Shown here piece after piece: positions 42,232 through 51,297 of a stretch of 64,000 nt of DNA (within the stretch, counting starts at the first letter, position 1; every line of letters begins with the position of its first letter). The position numbers and the translations under genes were made by a program. Source of the DNA: Rubrobacter aplysinae (lineage in GTDB: Bacteria > Actinomycetota > Rubrobacteria > Rubrobacterales > Rubrobacteraceae); the NCBI RefSeq assembly GCF_001029505.1, contig NZ_LEKH01000011.1, forward strand, positions 38,461 to 102,460, given 5' to 3'. A model generated the notes under the pieces. That model was not told the DNA's origin and ran no database searches. It saw only the letters and a list, made by a program, of their open reading frames with translations.

Positions 42232-45200
42232 TCGGTTTCCTCCAGTTGGTAAGCGTCGAGTAGCTCCAGTATCCCGCGTATGGGGAGGCCGACCCAGTCC
42301 GGGCGGTTGCCCATCTCGTAGCGGACCTCGTATAGCGCCTTCTCCAGGGTAAACAGCTCTATGAGGAGGCGGGCGGTCTCCGGGTCTTCGGGGTACGACG
42401 CGGAGCCGGAGGCCCTCTCGTCGTAGCCGGCGAGGAACTCCTCGCGCACCCGCCGCTCCCAGAGCGCGGCCCAGGAGGATAGCTCGTCGAAGTTGTCCAT
42501 GCGCTCCAGGCTTACGTCGGTCAGTGCGGAGCGGGCGGCGTAGTTGAAGGAGCGCAGCATCCCGGCCACGTCGCGCAGGGGGGAGTGCTTGCGGCGACGC
42601 TCCTCCAGCGGACGGTCGGGCTCGCCCTCGAAGTCTATGATCTGAAAGTCGTTGTTGGAGACGAGCACCTGTCCGAGATGGTAGTCGCCGTGGTAGCGGG
42701 TCTTTACCAGATCCAGGCTGTCCAGCCGGACCCGGCGTATCCGTTCCTCAAGCTCCTCCCGCCTGTGTAGCAACCGGTCTGCGTCGGGGAGCACGGCGTC
42801 GGGGAGCCGCGGGCGGCTCTTCTGTAAGAGGTCCACGGTGTCTCCGAGCTCCCCTATGACGGACTCCACCCAGCCTGCGGCCTCGCCGGGCGCGAGCGGC
42901 TCCGGCGAGAAGGCCGGGTCGTCGGTCGGGGAGGCGAAGGCGGCGTGCAGCTCGCCGGTTCGCCGACCCAGGGTGCGCATCAGCCCGAGGAAAAAGGTGT
43001 CCAGGGTCTCCGTCTCGGGCCCGATGGCGACTTCTCCGGCGGCTTCGTCCGGGCTCCAGGTGGTTACGAGGGCGTCCTCCAGGTAGCGCGAGAGGAAGTC
43101 CAGGGCGTAGGTCCAGCCGTCGCCCTGGTTGAGGGCGAAGCCCTGGAGTACGGCGAGCGTGGCGGTCTCGCCGTCTGGAGCCGCGTACTCCACGGCCCCG
43201 GCTATCGGGGGGGTGTTCTCAAAGCCGGTCTCCTCGGTGAGGTAGCGTCCTATCTCGAGGTCCGGGTTTACGCCCCACTGTAGCCTCCGGTACGCCTTGA
43301 GGACGGCCTTCTCGTCCAGGATCACGGAGGTGTTGGTCTGCTCGCCGACGCGCCGGACGCCGAGCTCGCGCCCCTCGTCCTCCGCCAGCTCGGGCAGCAC
43401 GTCCTCGAAGGAGCCGGTGCGGGTGAAGCTGACGACACCGTCTCCCAGCTCTCCCTCTGACTCCCGGCCAATAGTCTGGACCATGCCGTGACAGAAGCGG
43501 TCGTCGGCCATCGCGTCATAAAGCACGCCGACGCTCGACCTGCGGCGGAGCTTGGCCAGCGTGTAGGGCCTGAGCGTGGAGAGCGCGTCGTCGCCGTCCT
43601 CCCAGACGGCGGAGAGTGGAACGAAGTAGTGCTGCGCCACGCCTCCGGACCTTACCTCCAGCAACATGAGCGCCCACCGGCCCGAACCCTCGGGGCCCGG
43701 CATCCCGGCGCGGGCCAGGACTTTTACGGACTCGATCTCCCGCGCCTTCTCCGCGAACCAGCGCCGGGCTCCGAGAAACCCTGGCAACGCCTCTCTTTCG
43801 AACTGCTCTACGTGGCGGCCCTGAAGGCGCAGAGCCGGACGATCTCCTCCGGTCCCGGCGTCGGCCGAGAGCACCAGCACCGGGGGCTCGGGGATGTCGG
43901 GCATCTCCAGGTGCCAGGGAGGGGCCTCGGCATCCTTGTCCAGGGCGAACCAGTAGAAGCTGCGCCCCGGCAGGGTGAGCATGTAAGGTATCGTCCCGAG
44001 ATTCGGGAAGTTGGCCCCACCGATCAGCTCCACCGGCACCCGGCCCGCGAAACGCGAGAGATCGAGCTCCACCGGCTGAGCCGACCGCGAGAGGTTAGCC
44101 ACGCAAAGAATCGCCTCGCCGTCGTACTCGCGCAGGTAGGCGAGCACCTTGCGGTTGCCCGGGTGCAGGAACTCCAGCGTGCCCCGCCCGAAGGCTTTGT
44201 GAGCTTTACGCACGGCAATGATACGCCGCATCCAGTTAAGGAGGGAGTTGGGGCTCTTTGACTGGGACTCGACGTTTACGGACTGGTAGCCGTAGACCGG
44301 GTCCATGACGGGCGGCAGGTACATGCGGGCGGGCTCGGCGCGGGAGAACCCGGCGTTGCGGTCGGAGGTCCACTGCATGGGGGTGCGGACGGCGTCGCGG
44401 TCGCCAAGGAAGACGTTGTCGCCCATCCCGATCTCGTCGCCGTAGTAGATGATCGGGGTTCCGGGCATGGAGAAGAGGATGCTGTTCAGTAGCTCCATGC
44501 TCGGGCGGTCATTCTGCATCAGGGTCGCGAGGCGGCGGCGGATGCCGAGGTTTATGCGCATCTGGGGATCTGAGGCGTAGGTCTCGTACATGTAGTCCCG
44601 CTCGCGGTCGGTGACCATCTCCAGGGTGAGCTCGTCGTGGTTGCGGAGGAAGATCGCCCACTGCGACTCCTCCGGTATGGCGGGGGTCTGGGACATGATC
44701 TCGACTATGGGATGCCGGTCCTCCTGGGCCACGGCCATGTAGATTCGGGGCATGAGCGGGAAGTGGAACGCCATGTGGCACTCGTCTCCGCCCTTCTCGA
44801 AGTCCCCAAAATACGGCAGCACGTCCTCGGGCCACTGGTTGGCCTCCGCGAGGAAGAAGCGGTCCTCGTACTGGGCGTCCATCTCGGCCCGCATCTTCTT
44901 GAGCACCTCGTGGGTCTCGGGCAGGTTCTCGCCCTCCGTACCCTCGCGCTCGATGAGATAGGGGATGGCGTCGAGGCGTAGCCCGTCCACCCCGGCGTCG
45001 AGCCAGAAGCGCATCACGTTCATTATGGACTTGAAGACCTGCGGGTTATCGTGATTGAGGTCCGGCTGGTGACTGAAGAACCGGTGCCAGTAGTACTGCT
45101 GGGCCACCGGGTCCCAGGTCCAGTTGGAGTTCTCGGTGTCGGTGAAGATGATGCGGGCGTCCTGGTACTTGTCGGGCGTGTCGGACCACACGTAGTAGTT

Positions 45201-45608
45201 GCGCCGGGCGGAGCCTTTCGGGGCGTTGCGGGCCTTCTGGAACCAGGGGTGCTGGTCGGAGGTGTGGTTGATGACCAGCTCGGTTATGACCTTCAGGCCG
45301 AGCTCGTGCGCCTTGCGGACGAACTGCCGGAAGTCTCGCTTGGTGCCGTAGTCGGCGTGGACGTTCTTGTACTCGGCGATGTCGTAGCCGTCGTCGCGCA
45401 AAGGCGAGGGGTAGTACGGCATGATCCAGATCGCCGTCGCCCCGAGGTCCTTTATGTACTCCAGGCGCTGGGTAAGGCCCTTGAAGTCGCCTATACCGTT
45501 GTTATCCGAGTCGAAGAACGCCTTGACGTGCAGATGGTAGATAATGGCGTCCTTGTACCATTGCGGGTCCCCCTCGTGGCCCGCTCCCCGGCTCACCTCT
45601 TGGCTCAC
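42228..45608 (-). CDS. treS: Trehalose synthase fused to maltokinase
   Basis: From GTG 45608 (GAGGTG 5 nt upstream) the product has 1126 residues. A longer frame begins at 45758, but it would overlap glgE and adds low-quality sequence. The first about 560 residues are GH13 TreS ([17 protein letters not shown], nucleophile region [22 protein letters not shown]), which interconverts trehalose and maltose. The last about 450 residues are a Pep2-type maltokinase with the catalytic [11 protein letters not shown] and metal-binding [16 protein letters not shown], which phosphorylates maltose to maltose 1-phosphate for GlgE. The fusion channels both steps; fused forms are known in other bacteria. Confidence 0.95.
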   Translation of the reverse strand: MSQEVSRGAGHEGDPQWYKDAIIYHLHVKAFFDSDNNGIGDFKGLTQRLEYIKDLGATAIWIMPYYPSPLRDDGYDIAEYKNVHADYGTKRDFRQFVRKAHELGLKVITELVINHTSDQHPWFQKARNAPKGSARRNYYVWSDTPDKYQDARIIFTDTENSNWTWDPVAQQYYWHRFFSHQPDLNHDNPQVFKSIMNVMRFWLDAGVDGLRLDAIPYLIEREGTEGENLPETHEVLKKMRAEMDAQYEDRFFLAEANQWPEDVLPYFGDFEKGGDECHMAFHFPLMPRIYMAVAQEDRHPIVEIMSQTPAIPEESQWAIFLRNHDELTLEMVTDRERDYMYETYASDPQMRINLGIRRRLATLMQNDRPSMELLNSILFSMPGTPIIYYGDEIGMGDNVFLGDRDAVRTPMQWTSDRNAGFSRAEPARMYLPPVMDPVYGYQSVNVESQSKSPNSLLNWMRRIIAVRKAHKAFGRGTLEFLHPGNRKVLAYLREYDGEAILCVANLSRSAQPVELDLSRFAGRVPVELIGGANFPNLGTIPYMLTLPGRSFYWFALDKDAEAPPWHLEMPDIPEPPVLVLSADAGTGGDRPALRLQGRHVEQFEREALPGFLGARRWFAEKAREIESVKVLARAGMPGPEGSGRWALMLLEVRSGGVAQHYFVPLSAVWEDGDDALSTLRPYTLAKLRRRSSVGVLYDAMADDRFCHGMVQTIGRESEGELGDGVVSFTRTGSFEDVLPELAEDEGRELGVRRVGEQTNTSVILDEKAVLKAYRRLQWGVNPDLEIGRYLTEETGFENTPPIAGAVEYAAPDGETATLAVLQGFALNQGDGWTYALDFLSRYLEDALVTTWSPDEAAGEVAIGPETETLDTFFLGLMRTLGRRTGELHAAFASPTDDPAFSPEPLAPGEAAGWVESVIGELGDTVDLLQKSRPRLPDAVLPDADRLLHRREELEERIRRVRLDSLDLVKTRYHGDYHLGQVLVSNNDFQIIDFEGEPDRPLEERRRKHSPLRDVAGMLRSFNYAARSALTDVSLERMDNFDELSSWAALWERRVREEFLAGYDERASGSASYPEDPETARLLIELFTLEKALYEVRYEMGNRPDWVGLPIRGILELLDAYQLEETE

Positions 45609-45678
45609 CAGCTCACCTCGTTTCCGATACTCGTTACGATCCACGATGTTTCTAGAACCTTCAGAGCCTCCGGGATAC

Positions 45679-47613
45679 TCAAAGCTTTCTGAGCCGGAGT
45701 ATTTCCGCGACGTTGCTCTCTGGCTGCAGATAAACGTGCTTGACGCGGCCCCTGCCACCTATCTCCGTGCCCGAGATCAGCTCCTCGACCACGTAGTCCT
45801 CGTCCTCGGCGATCCCGAACAACTCCAGCGGCAGCTCGAGATCCACCTCCTTAGCCTCGTATGGATCCAGGTTTACCGCCACCGCCACCGCGTTTCCTTC
45901 CATCTCTTTGGCGTAAAACAATACGTCATCATTCCAGGCGGTGTGGAAGGTTAGGTTTTTAAGGTACCGGAGCGCCGGGTTCTCACGGCGTATCAGGTTT
46001 ATGCGCCGGACGTAGTCCTTTATGTTGCCGGGCGCGTCCCAGTCGCGGACCTTGTACTCGTAGACCTCCGAGTCCTGGTAGTACAGGGTGCTGCCACGCT
46101 CGCCGCGCGGGGTATTCTCGCACAGCTCGTAGCCGTTGTAGATGCCGTAGGTGCTCGAAAGTGTGGCGGCGAGTACGAGGCGCTGCTTGAAGGCCGGGCG
46201 TCCGGCGAACTGCAGTATCGGGGGCAGGATGTCGTGGGTGTTTGCGAAGAAGTTGGGCCGCATGTACTCCGAGGGCCACTCCCGGGTAAGCTCGGTGAGG
46301 TAGTCGGTTAGCTCCTGCTTGCCGTGACGCCAGGTGAAGTAGGTGTAGGACTGGGTGAAGCCCAGCTTGGCCAGGTGGCGCATCACCTTCGGGCGGGTAA
46401 AGGCTTCGGAGAGGAAGATCACCTCCGGGTGCTCATCCTGGACCGAGCGTATCAACCACTCCCAGAACGCGAACGGCTTCGTGTGGGGGTTGTCCACCCG
46501 GAAGATCTTGACCCCCTGCTCTACCCAGAACAGCGTCACGTCCAGCCACTCCCGCCACAGCCCTTCCCAGTCCGAGGAGTGGAAGTCCACGTTTACGATG
46601 TCCTGATACTTCTTCGGCGGGTTCTCGGCGTACTTTATGGAGCCATCGGGGCGGTGCTTGAACCACTCGGGGTGCTCTTTTAGGTACGGGTGATCCGGCG
46701 AGCACTGGATGGCGAAGTCCAGCGCGACCTCCATGCCGTGGTTCTCGACCGATCCCAGAAAGCGCCGGAAATCCTCCAGGGTGCCGAGCTCTGGCTCTAC
46801 CGCCTTGTGACCGCCCTGCTCGCTGCCGATGGCGTAGGGGCTGCCGGGATCGCCTGGCGCGGCGGTCAGGGCGTTGTTCTTGCCCTTGCGGTTGGTGTGG
46901 CCGATGGGGTGGATGGGTACCAGGTACACCACGTCGAAGCCCATACTTGCGATGTCTGGCAGGCGCTCCTCCATCTCGGCGAACGTGGCGCTCCGGCCCT
47001 CAACCGTGCCCTGCGAGCGGTGGAACATCTCGTACCAGGCCCCGTAGCGCGCCCGCTCGCGGTCCGCCACGACCTCGAAGGTCCGGGTCCGGGTCGCATG
47101 GCTCCGGTCCGGATGCTCGGACATCATGGCCGCGACGGTATCCGAGAGCATCAGGTCCAGGCGGTCCTCGTAGCCTTCGCGGTCGTACTCCTCGACGACG
47201 GCGGCGAGCTTTGGGTCTCCCGAACGCTCGCGGGCGGCCTCGACGAGATCCCGGCCCTCGGTAAGCTCTAGCTCTATCCTCTGCCCGTCGGCGACCTTCT
47301 TCCGGGCCTCGTCCAGCCACGTGGCGAACGTGTCCGCCCACGCCTCGACGGCGTACTCGTAGCGGGCGTTCTCGGGCAGGACGACGCCCCCGCCCCAGCG
47401 ATCGTTGTCCACGAAGTGCATCGGCTCCTCAGACCATTCCGCCTCTCCGTGCCTGCGGTAGAGCACGGCGGCGGCGAGCTTGTCGTGGCCCTCCTTGAAG
47501 ACGTCGGCGGTCACCCGCAGCTCGTCTCCGGCCTCGCGCTTGACCGGGTAGCGCCCGCACTCGAGCTCCGGGTACACGTTCTCTATGACTACGGTGCTGT
47601 ACGCCTGTTGCAA
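45679..47613 (-). CDS. glgE: Alpha-1,4-glucan:maltose-1-phosphate maltosyltransferase
   Basis: The 644-residue GH13_3 enzyme extends alpha-glucan with maltosyl units from maltose 1-phosphate, with phosphate release. An N-terminal beta domain (about 1-115) precedes a helical insert and the barrel with YLVPIHPIGHTNRKGKNN, nucleophile region KIFRVDNPHTKPFAFWEW and acid IFLSEAFTRPKVM. TTG 47613 follows GGAGGA by 6 nt. It is the first gene of the six-gene glucan/trehalose block, with a good promoter 60-90 bp upstream, and the next gene follows after 70 bp. Confidence 0.96.
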   Translation of the reverse strand: MQQAYSTVVIENVYPELECGRYPVKREAGDELRVTADVFKEGHDKLAAAVLYRRHGEAEWSEEPMHFVDNDRWGGGVVLPENARYEYAVEAWADTFATWLDEARKKVADGQRIELELTEGRDLVEAARERSGDPKLAAVVEEYDREGYEDRLDLMLSDTVAAMMSEHPDRSHATRTRTFEVVADRERARYGAWYEMFHRSQGTVEGRSATFAEMEERLPDIASMGFDVVYLVPIHPIGHTNRKGKNNALTAAPGDPGSPYAIGSEQGGHKAVEPELGTLEDFRRFLGSVENHGMEVALDFAIQCSPDHPYLKEHPEWFKHRPDGSIKYAENPPKKYQDIVNVDFHSSDWEGLWREWLDVTLFWVEQGVKIFRVDNPHTKPFAFWEWLIRSVQDEHPEVIFLSEAFTRPKVMRHLAKLGFTQSYTYFTWRHGKQELTDYLTELTREWPSEYMRPNFFANTHDILPPILQFAGRPAFKQRLVLAATLSSTYGIYNGYELCENTPRGERGSTLYYQDSEVYEYKVRDWDAPGNIKDYVRRINLIRRENPALRYLKNLTFHTAWNDDVLFYAKEMEGNAVAVAVNLDPYEAKEVDLELPLELFGIAEDEDYVVEELISGTEIGGRGRVKHVYLQPESNVAEILRLRKL

Positions 47614-47674
47614 CCGGCTTCCTCCAGAGCGCCGCGACCCGCGGCCAACGATACGGGGATACTCTCCGCCGCAT

Positions 47675-47702
47675 AGAATACTCGCCTGGAGCCGGGTTTC
47701 AA
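47675..47702 (-). promoter_or_regulatory. Predicted promoter of the glgE-treS-glgB block
   Basis: On the minus strand TTGAAA (47702-47697), 16 bp, TATTCT (47680-47675). Transcription would start near 47668, giving a leader of about 55 nt to TTG 47613. Confidence 0.5.
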
Positions 47703-47722
47703 ACTCCCGCAGGGCTTGTTTT

Positions 47723-48499
47723 CTACGTCTCTCCGTCCAGAAAGGGCAGCAGGATGCGGGAGAGGGCGCGGGGGGTCTTGTAGTTGACGTTGTGCGGCGC
47801 GCCGGGCATCACGGCGAGCCGGCCGTTTGGGAGGAGGCTCGCGGTCTTCTCGGCCCAGGAGTGGCCGACTATCGTGTCGAGATCCCCGCGCACCACCAGC
47901 GTGGGGGTCTCTATGCTGGACAGCCGGACCTCCATCTCGTCCCGCGTGGAGTGCCGTAGCGTACCAATGGCCCGGCGCGGGCCGAAGCGCAAGAAGCCTC
48001 CCGCGTAGCTCCCCCACACGCTCAGGGGCTCTCTGCGGCAGTCGCGCACCCAGCGCCAGACGTGATCCGGGAGGCTGCGGTTGTCCGGGTCCCCTATCGG
48101 TGAGAGCAGCGCCAGGCGCCCGACACGCCCGGGCCACCGGGCGGCGACCCCGGAGACGGTCTGGCAGCCGAACGAGTGGCCGACCAGATCCGCCTTTTCC
48201 AGGCCGGCCGCGGTCATCCAGCCGGCGAGAGCGCCTGCCAGCTCGGGTATGTCTAGCGGTTTCTTGGGGCCTCTGCTGCGGCCGAACCCCGGTAGATCCG
48301 GCACGTACACGGGCCGGTGCCGCGCCAGCACGCGGGCGGTCGGCATCATGTACCGTCCGGCTACCACGACCCCGTGTACCAGTACCACGGGCCTGCCCTC
48401 CCCCTGCCCGTTAAAGCTCCGGGCGTACATCGACCACGGTCCAACCAGGCTCCGGAAGCCCTCGAACTCCTCGAAACCCCCGAAGCCTCCCCGGCTCAA
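47723..48499 (-). CDS. Alpha/beta hydrolase
   Basis: The 258-residue protein has the hydrolase fold order: VVLVHGVVVAGRYM (oxyanion loop), nucleophile elbow GHSFG (about 110), acid in VVRGDLDTIVG and the histidine in GAPHNVNY. There is no signal peptide, so it is cytoplasmic. The family covers esterases, C-C hydrolases and haloperoxidase-like enzymes and the sequence does not decide between them. It is transcribed towards glgE but separated from it by 109 bp containing the glgE promoter. The gap upstream (48500-48657) holds nothing I can interpret. Confidence 0.85.
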   Translation of the reverse strand: MSRGGFGGFEEFEGFRSLVGPWSMYARSFNGQGEGRPVVLVHGVVVAGRYMMPTARVLARHRPVYVPDLPGFGRSRGPKKPLDIPELAGALAGWMTAAGLEKADLVGHSFGCQTVSGVAARWPGRVGRLALLSPIGDPDNRSLPDHVWRWVRDCRREPLSVWGSYAGGFLRFGPRRAIGTLRHSTRDEMEVRLSSIETPTLVVRGDLDTIVGHSWAEKTASLLPNGRLAVMPGAPHNVNYKTPRALSRILLPFLDGET

Positions 48500-48657
48500 G
48501 CGCCCCCCGTATAGACTCGGTTCGCCACCGGCAGGCCGGAGGCCCCGATAACCGCGATGGCCGTATTGTGGTCGGGCTGCGAGGCCCCCTCCTTTCTCGT
48601 CCGGGTTACGCCATGAGACGCCGAGTGAGTTTTCGCCCGCGTAAACGTAGATCCAGC

Positions 48658-49815
48658 TTACCCGCTGGAGACGAGCGCCGAACGTCCCACCTCGGAGACC
48701 GAGCGGTGGCCCGAGAGGGCGAGCTCGAGGTCGAGGTCCGCGGTGAGGTTCTGGATCACCTGCTCGACCCCGGCCGCCCCGCCTACCGCGAGCCCGTAAG
48801 CGTAGGGCCGCCCGACCATCACGCAGTCCGCGCCGAGGGCGAGCGCCTTTATAACGTCTGCCCCGCGCCGCACGCCGCTGTCGAAGAGGATGGGCAGCCT
48901 ATCCCCGACCGCCTCTCGCACGTGTATCAGGGCGTCCAGCGCGGCCACCGCTCCGTCTACCTGCCGCCCACCGTGGTTGGAGACCACGAGGCCCTGCACG
49001 CCGCTTTCGAGCGCCTCGCGCGCGTCGTCGGGGTGGACGACGCCCTTCAGGATCACGGGCAGGCTCGTACTCTCCCGGATAAACCGGATATCTTCCCACG
49101 AGAGCGCGGGGTTGCCGAAGATGGAGAGGAAGTACCGCGCCGTGGCGGCCGGGTCCTCCTCCGGCGGCCTGCCCAGCCCGGCGCGGAAAGCCGGGTCGGT
49201 GAGGTAGTTCGCGAGTCCCTCGCCCTGCAGGAACGGGAGATAGGCATTCTCAAGGTCGCGCTCGCGGAAGCCCAGGATCGTGGTGTCCAGCGTGACGACC
49301 ACGGCGGAGTACCCGGCGGCCTCCGCGCGGGAGAGCAGGCTCTTCACGATCTCCGGGTCGCTCGACGGGTAGAGCTGAAAAAGGCGCGGCGTATCCCCGA
49401 GACCGGCCGCGACCTCCTCCATCGTGTTGGACGAGACGGTGGAGAGGACCGGGACGGCTCCGGTCGCGGCGCAGGCCCGGGCCACGGCGAGCTCGGCCTC
49501 CGGGTGGATTATCGAGAGCACCCCGACGGGTGCGAGCATGAACGGCACCGGCAGTTCCAGACCGAGGAGCTCGGTGGTGAGGTCCCGGTCGGCCGCTCCC
49601 CGCAGCATCCGGGGCCTTATGCGCCAGCGGTCGAAGGCCTCACGGTTCGCCTTCATGGTCTCCTCCGCGCCCGCGCCGCCCGCCACGTAGTCGAAAGGCC
49701 CGTCATCCAGCGTCTGCCGGGCGCGGCTCTCCCAGCCCTCGTACGAGACCGGAAACTCCGGCGCGTGGCCCGCGCCGTACACCCGCGCCTGATAATCCTG
49801 TCCGTGGGTCGTCAT
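48658..49815 (-). CDS. FMN-dependent alpha-hydroxyacid oxidase (lactate 2-monooxygenase-like)
   Basis: From ATG 49815 (AAAGGA about 8 nt upstream) the protein has 385 residues. It is an FMN TIM-barrel enzyme: DYVAGGAGAEETM near the start, the catalytic SNHGGRQVDG with the proton-abstracting histidine, and the phosphate-binding DSGVRRGADVIKALALGAD followed by MVGRPYAYGLA. The extra loop and overall pattern resemble lactate 2-monooxygenase more than glycolate oxidase. The actual 2-hydroxyacid is unknown. Three tandem decamers lie just upstream. A frame extension to 49974 is spurious because it enters the divergent promoter. Confidence 0.88.
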   Translation of the reverse strand: MTTHGQDYQARVYGAGHAPEFPVSYEGWESRARQTLDDGPFDYVAGGAGAEETMKANREAFDRWRIRPRMLRGAADRDLTTELLGLELPVPFMLAPVGVLSIIHPEAELAVARACAATGAVPVLSTVSSNTMEEVAAGLGDTPRLFQLYPSSDPEIVKSLLSRAEAAGYSAVVVTLDTTILGFRERDLENAYLPFLQGEGLANYLTDPAFRAGLGRPPEEDPAATARYFLSIFGNPALSWEDIRFIRESTSLPVILKGVVHPDDAREALESGVQGLVVSNHGGRQVDGAVAALDALIHVREAVGDRLPILFDSGVRRGADVIKALALGADCVMVGRPYAYGLAVGGAAGVEQVIQNLTADLDLELALSGHRSVSEVGRSALVSSG

Positions 49816-49830
49816 CCTCGCGATCCTTTC

Positions 49831-49860
49831 CCGTACATCTCCGCACGTCCCCGTACATAC
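49831..49860. repeat. Three tandem decamers upstream of the FMN oxidase gene
   Basis: CCGTACATCT, CCGCACGTCC and CCGTACATAC are contiguous with period 10 and start 16 bp upstream of the minus-strand start codon. Confidence 0.75.
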
Positions 49861-49908
49861 TCCTACCCGCAGAGCATTCTGCCACGCCGCGCCGGGCCCG
49901 GCAGGATA

Positions 49909-49914
49909 TACAAT
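49909..49914 (+). promoter_or_regulatory. -10 box for a leaderless HAD-methyltransferase transcript
   Basis: TACAAT (49909-49914; TATACA overlaps at 49907) is followed by 6 bp and ATG 49921. No ribosome site is present. Confidence 0.5.
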
Positions 49915-49920
49915 GGCCGG

Positions 49921-51231
49921 ATGCAGCGAAGAGAAACGCCAGAGACGTCGCGAGCGCCGGAGCCCCCGCAGCACATACAGGCCGTGGTCTTTGACTGCGA
50001 CGGTCTGCTGCTGGACACCGAGAAGCTCTGGATGCGGGGGGAGGCCGAGCTGGTCGGGCGGTACGGGGCCGAGTACACGCCCGAGGTCCGCGAAAGGCTT
50101 TTCGGGGTGAGCGCGGCCGGGCTGGGACCGGCCCTGGAGGAGATACTGGGACGTCCCGGCGAAGGCGAGGCGCTGGTACGGGAGCTGGTCTCCTACTGCT
50201 GGGAGGAGATCTCCCGCAACGCCGAGCCGCGTCCCGGGGCCGTGGGGCTCGTCGAGGCCCTGCTAGATCAAGACGGACGGACGCCGCTCGGCGTCGCCTC
50301 GAACTCGCCTAGAGGGCTGGTGGAGGAGGCGCTGCAGACGGCCGGCCTGTACGAGGCTTTCGACGTTGTCGTCGGCTACGAGGACGTCCGGCAGCCGAAG
50401 CCGGGTCCGGAGCCGTATCTGCTGTGCTGCGAGCGGCTGGACGCGGATCCGGCACACAGCGTCGCGCTCGAAGACTCCCCCACGGGCGCAGCCTCCGCCC
50501 GGGCGGCGGGGCTGTACGTGATCGGGGTCCCCTCCGAGCCCGGCATCCCGCTCGAAGCCCACCAGACCGCGGTCTCCCTGCATGACCCCGCCGTCCACGC
50601 CGCGCTCGGGCTCCCGGGCCCCGAAGCCGGAATCCGGGCGGGAGGCCCACACACGCCCCACAAGTTCGACCCCGCGCGGGCCTCCCGCCTGGAGGACCCG
50701 GACCGGCAACGCTTTCTCCCGAACGCCCGGATACTGGAGCTTCTGGATCTCTCGGGTTCTGAAACCGTGGTGGACTACGGCGCCGGTAGCGGCGTGCTGA
50801 CGGCCGAGCTCGGGCGCGCCCTACCGCACGGCACGGTCCACGCCGTCGAGGAGAACCCGGAGATGTACCGGCTGCTCGAGGAACGCATCTCGGACTCCGG
50901 CCTCGTAAACGTCGGCCTGCACGAGATCCGGGAGAACCGCGTCCCCCTGCCAGACGGCTGCGCAGGCCGCGTGCTCGCCGTGAACCTCCTGCACGAGGTG
51001 GTCGGAGAAAGCGCGCCCGGGGAGATGCGACGCCTGCTAAAGCCGGACGGCGCGCTGCTCGTGGTGGACTGGCGCTCGGACGTGGACCGCGACGAAGGGC
51101 CGCCCCGGCACGTAACCTTCGACCCGGAAGGGGCGCGCCGAGTGCTCGAAGACTCCGGCTTTCTGGCAGAGCCCGTCGCAGAAGGCGAGTTCCCCTACCA
51201 TCTGGCCCTGCTGGCCCGCAAACGGAGCTGA
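49921..51231 (+). CDS. HAD-superfamily phosphatase fused to a SAM-dependent methyltransferase
   Basis: With ATG 49921 the product has 436 residues in two domains. Residues about 20-235 are a beta-phosphoglucomutase-like HAD hydrolase: nucleophile motif VVFDCDGLLLDTE, then GVASNSP (motif II), KPGPEPYLL (motif III lysine) and ALEDSPTGAASARAAG (motif IV). Residues about 250-436 are a class I methyltransferase with VVDYGAGSGVLTAELG and an acidic HAVEENPE at the end of strand 2. Both active sites look intact. I know no standard family with this fusion, so the substrate is open. The message is probably leaderless. A much longer in-frame extension to 48568 opposes another gene and is not real. Confidence 0.85.
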   Translation: MQRRETPETSRAPEPPQHIQAVVFDCDGLLLDTEKLWMRGEAELVGRYGAEYTPEVRERLFGVSAAGLGPALEEILGRPGEGEALVRELVSYCWEEISRNAEPRPGAVGLVEALLDQDGRTPLGVASNSPRGLVEEALQTAGLYEAFDVVVGYEDVRQPKPGPEPYLLCCERLDADPAHSVALEDSPTGAASARAAGLYVIGVPSEPGIPLEAHQTAVSLHDPAVHAALGLPGPEAGIRAGGPHTPHKFDPARASRLEDPDRQRFLPNARILELLDLSGSETVVDYGAGSGVLTAELGRALPHGTVHAVEENPEMYRLLEERISDSGLVNVGLHEIRENRVPLPDGCAGRVLAVNLLHEVVGESAPGEMRRLLKPDGALLVVDWRSDVDRDEGPPRHVTFDPEGARRVLEDSGFLAEPVAEGEFPYHLALLARKRS

Positions 51232-51297
51232 AAAGCAAAGGGGCAGAGGAACTTTCTCACCCCCGGAGGCAGCTTTCTCTGGTATCAAAGGGTCGGG

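Noticed and set aside
45609..45758. 50-codon N-terminal extension of the treS-maltokinase protein
   Set aside because: It overlaps the end of glgE and has no TreS similarity, while GTG 45608 has a well-placed GAGGTG.
48568..49920. 450-codon in-frame extension ahead of the HAD-methyltransferase fusion
   Set aside because: It runs opposite the FMN oxidase gene, has no recognisable domain, and a good -10 box sits just before ATG 49921.
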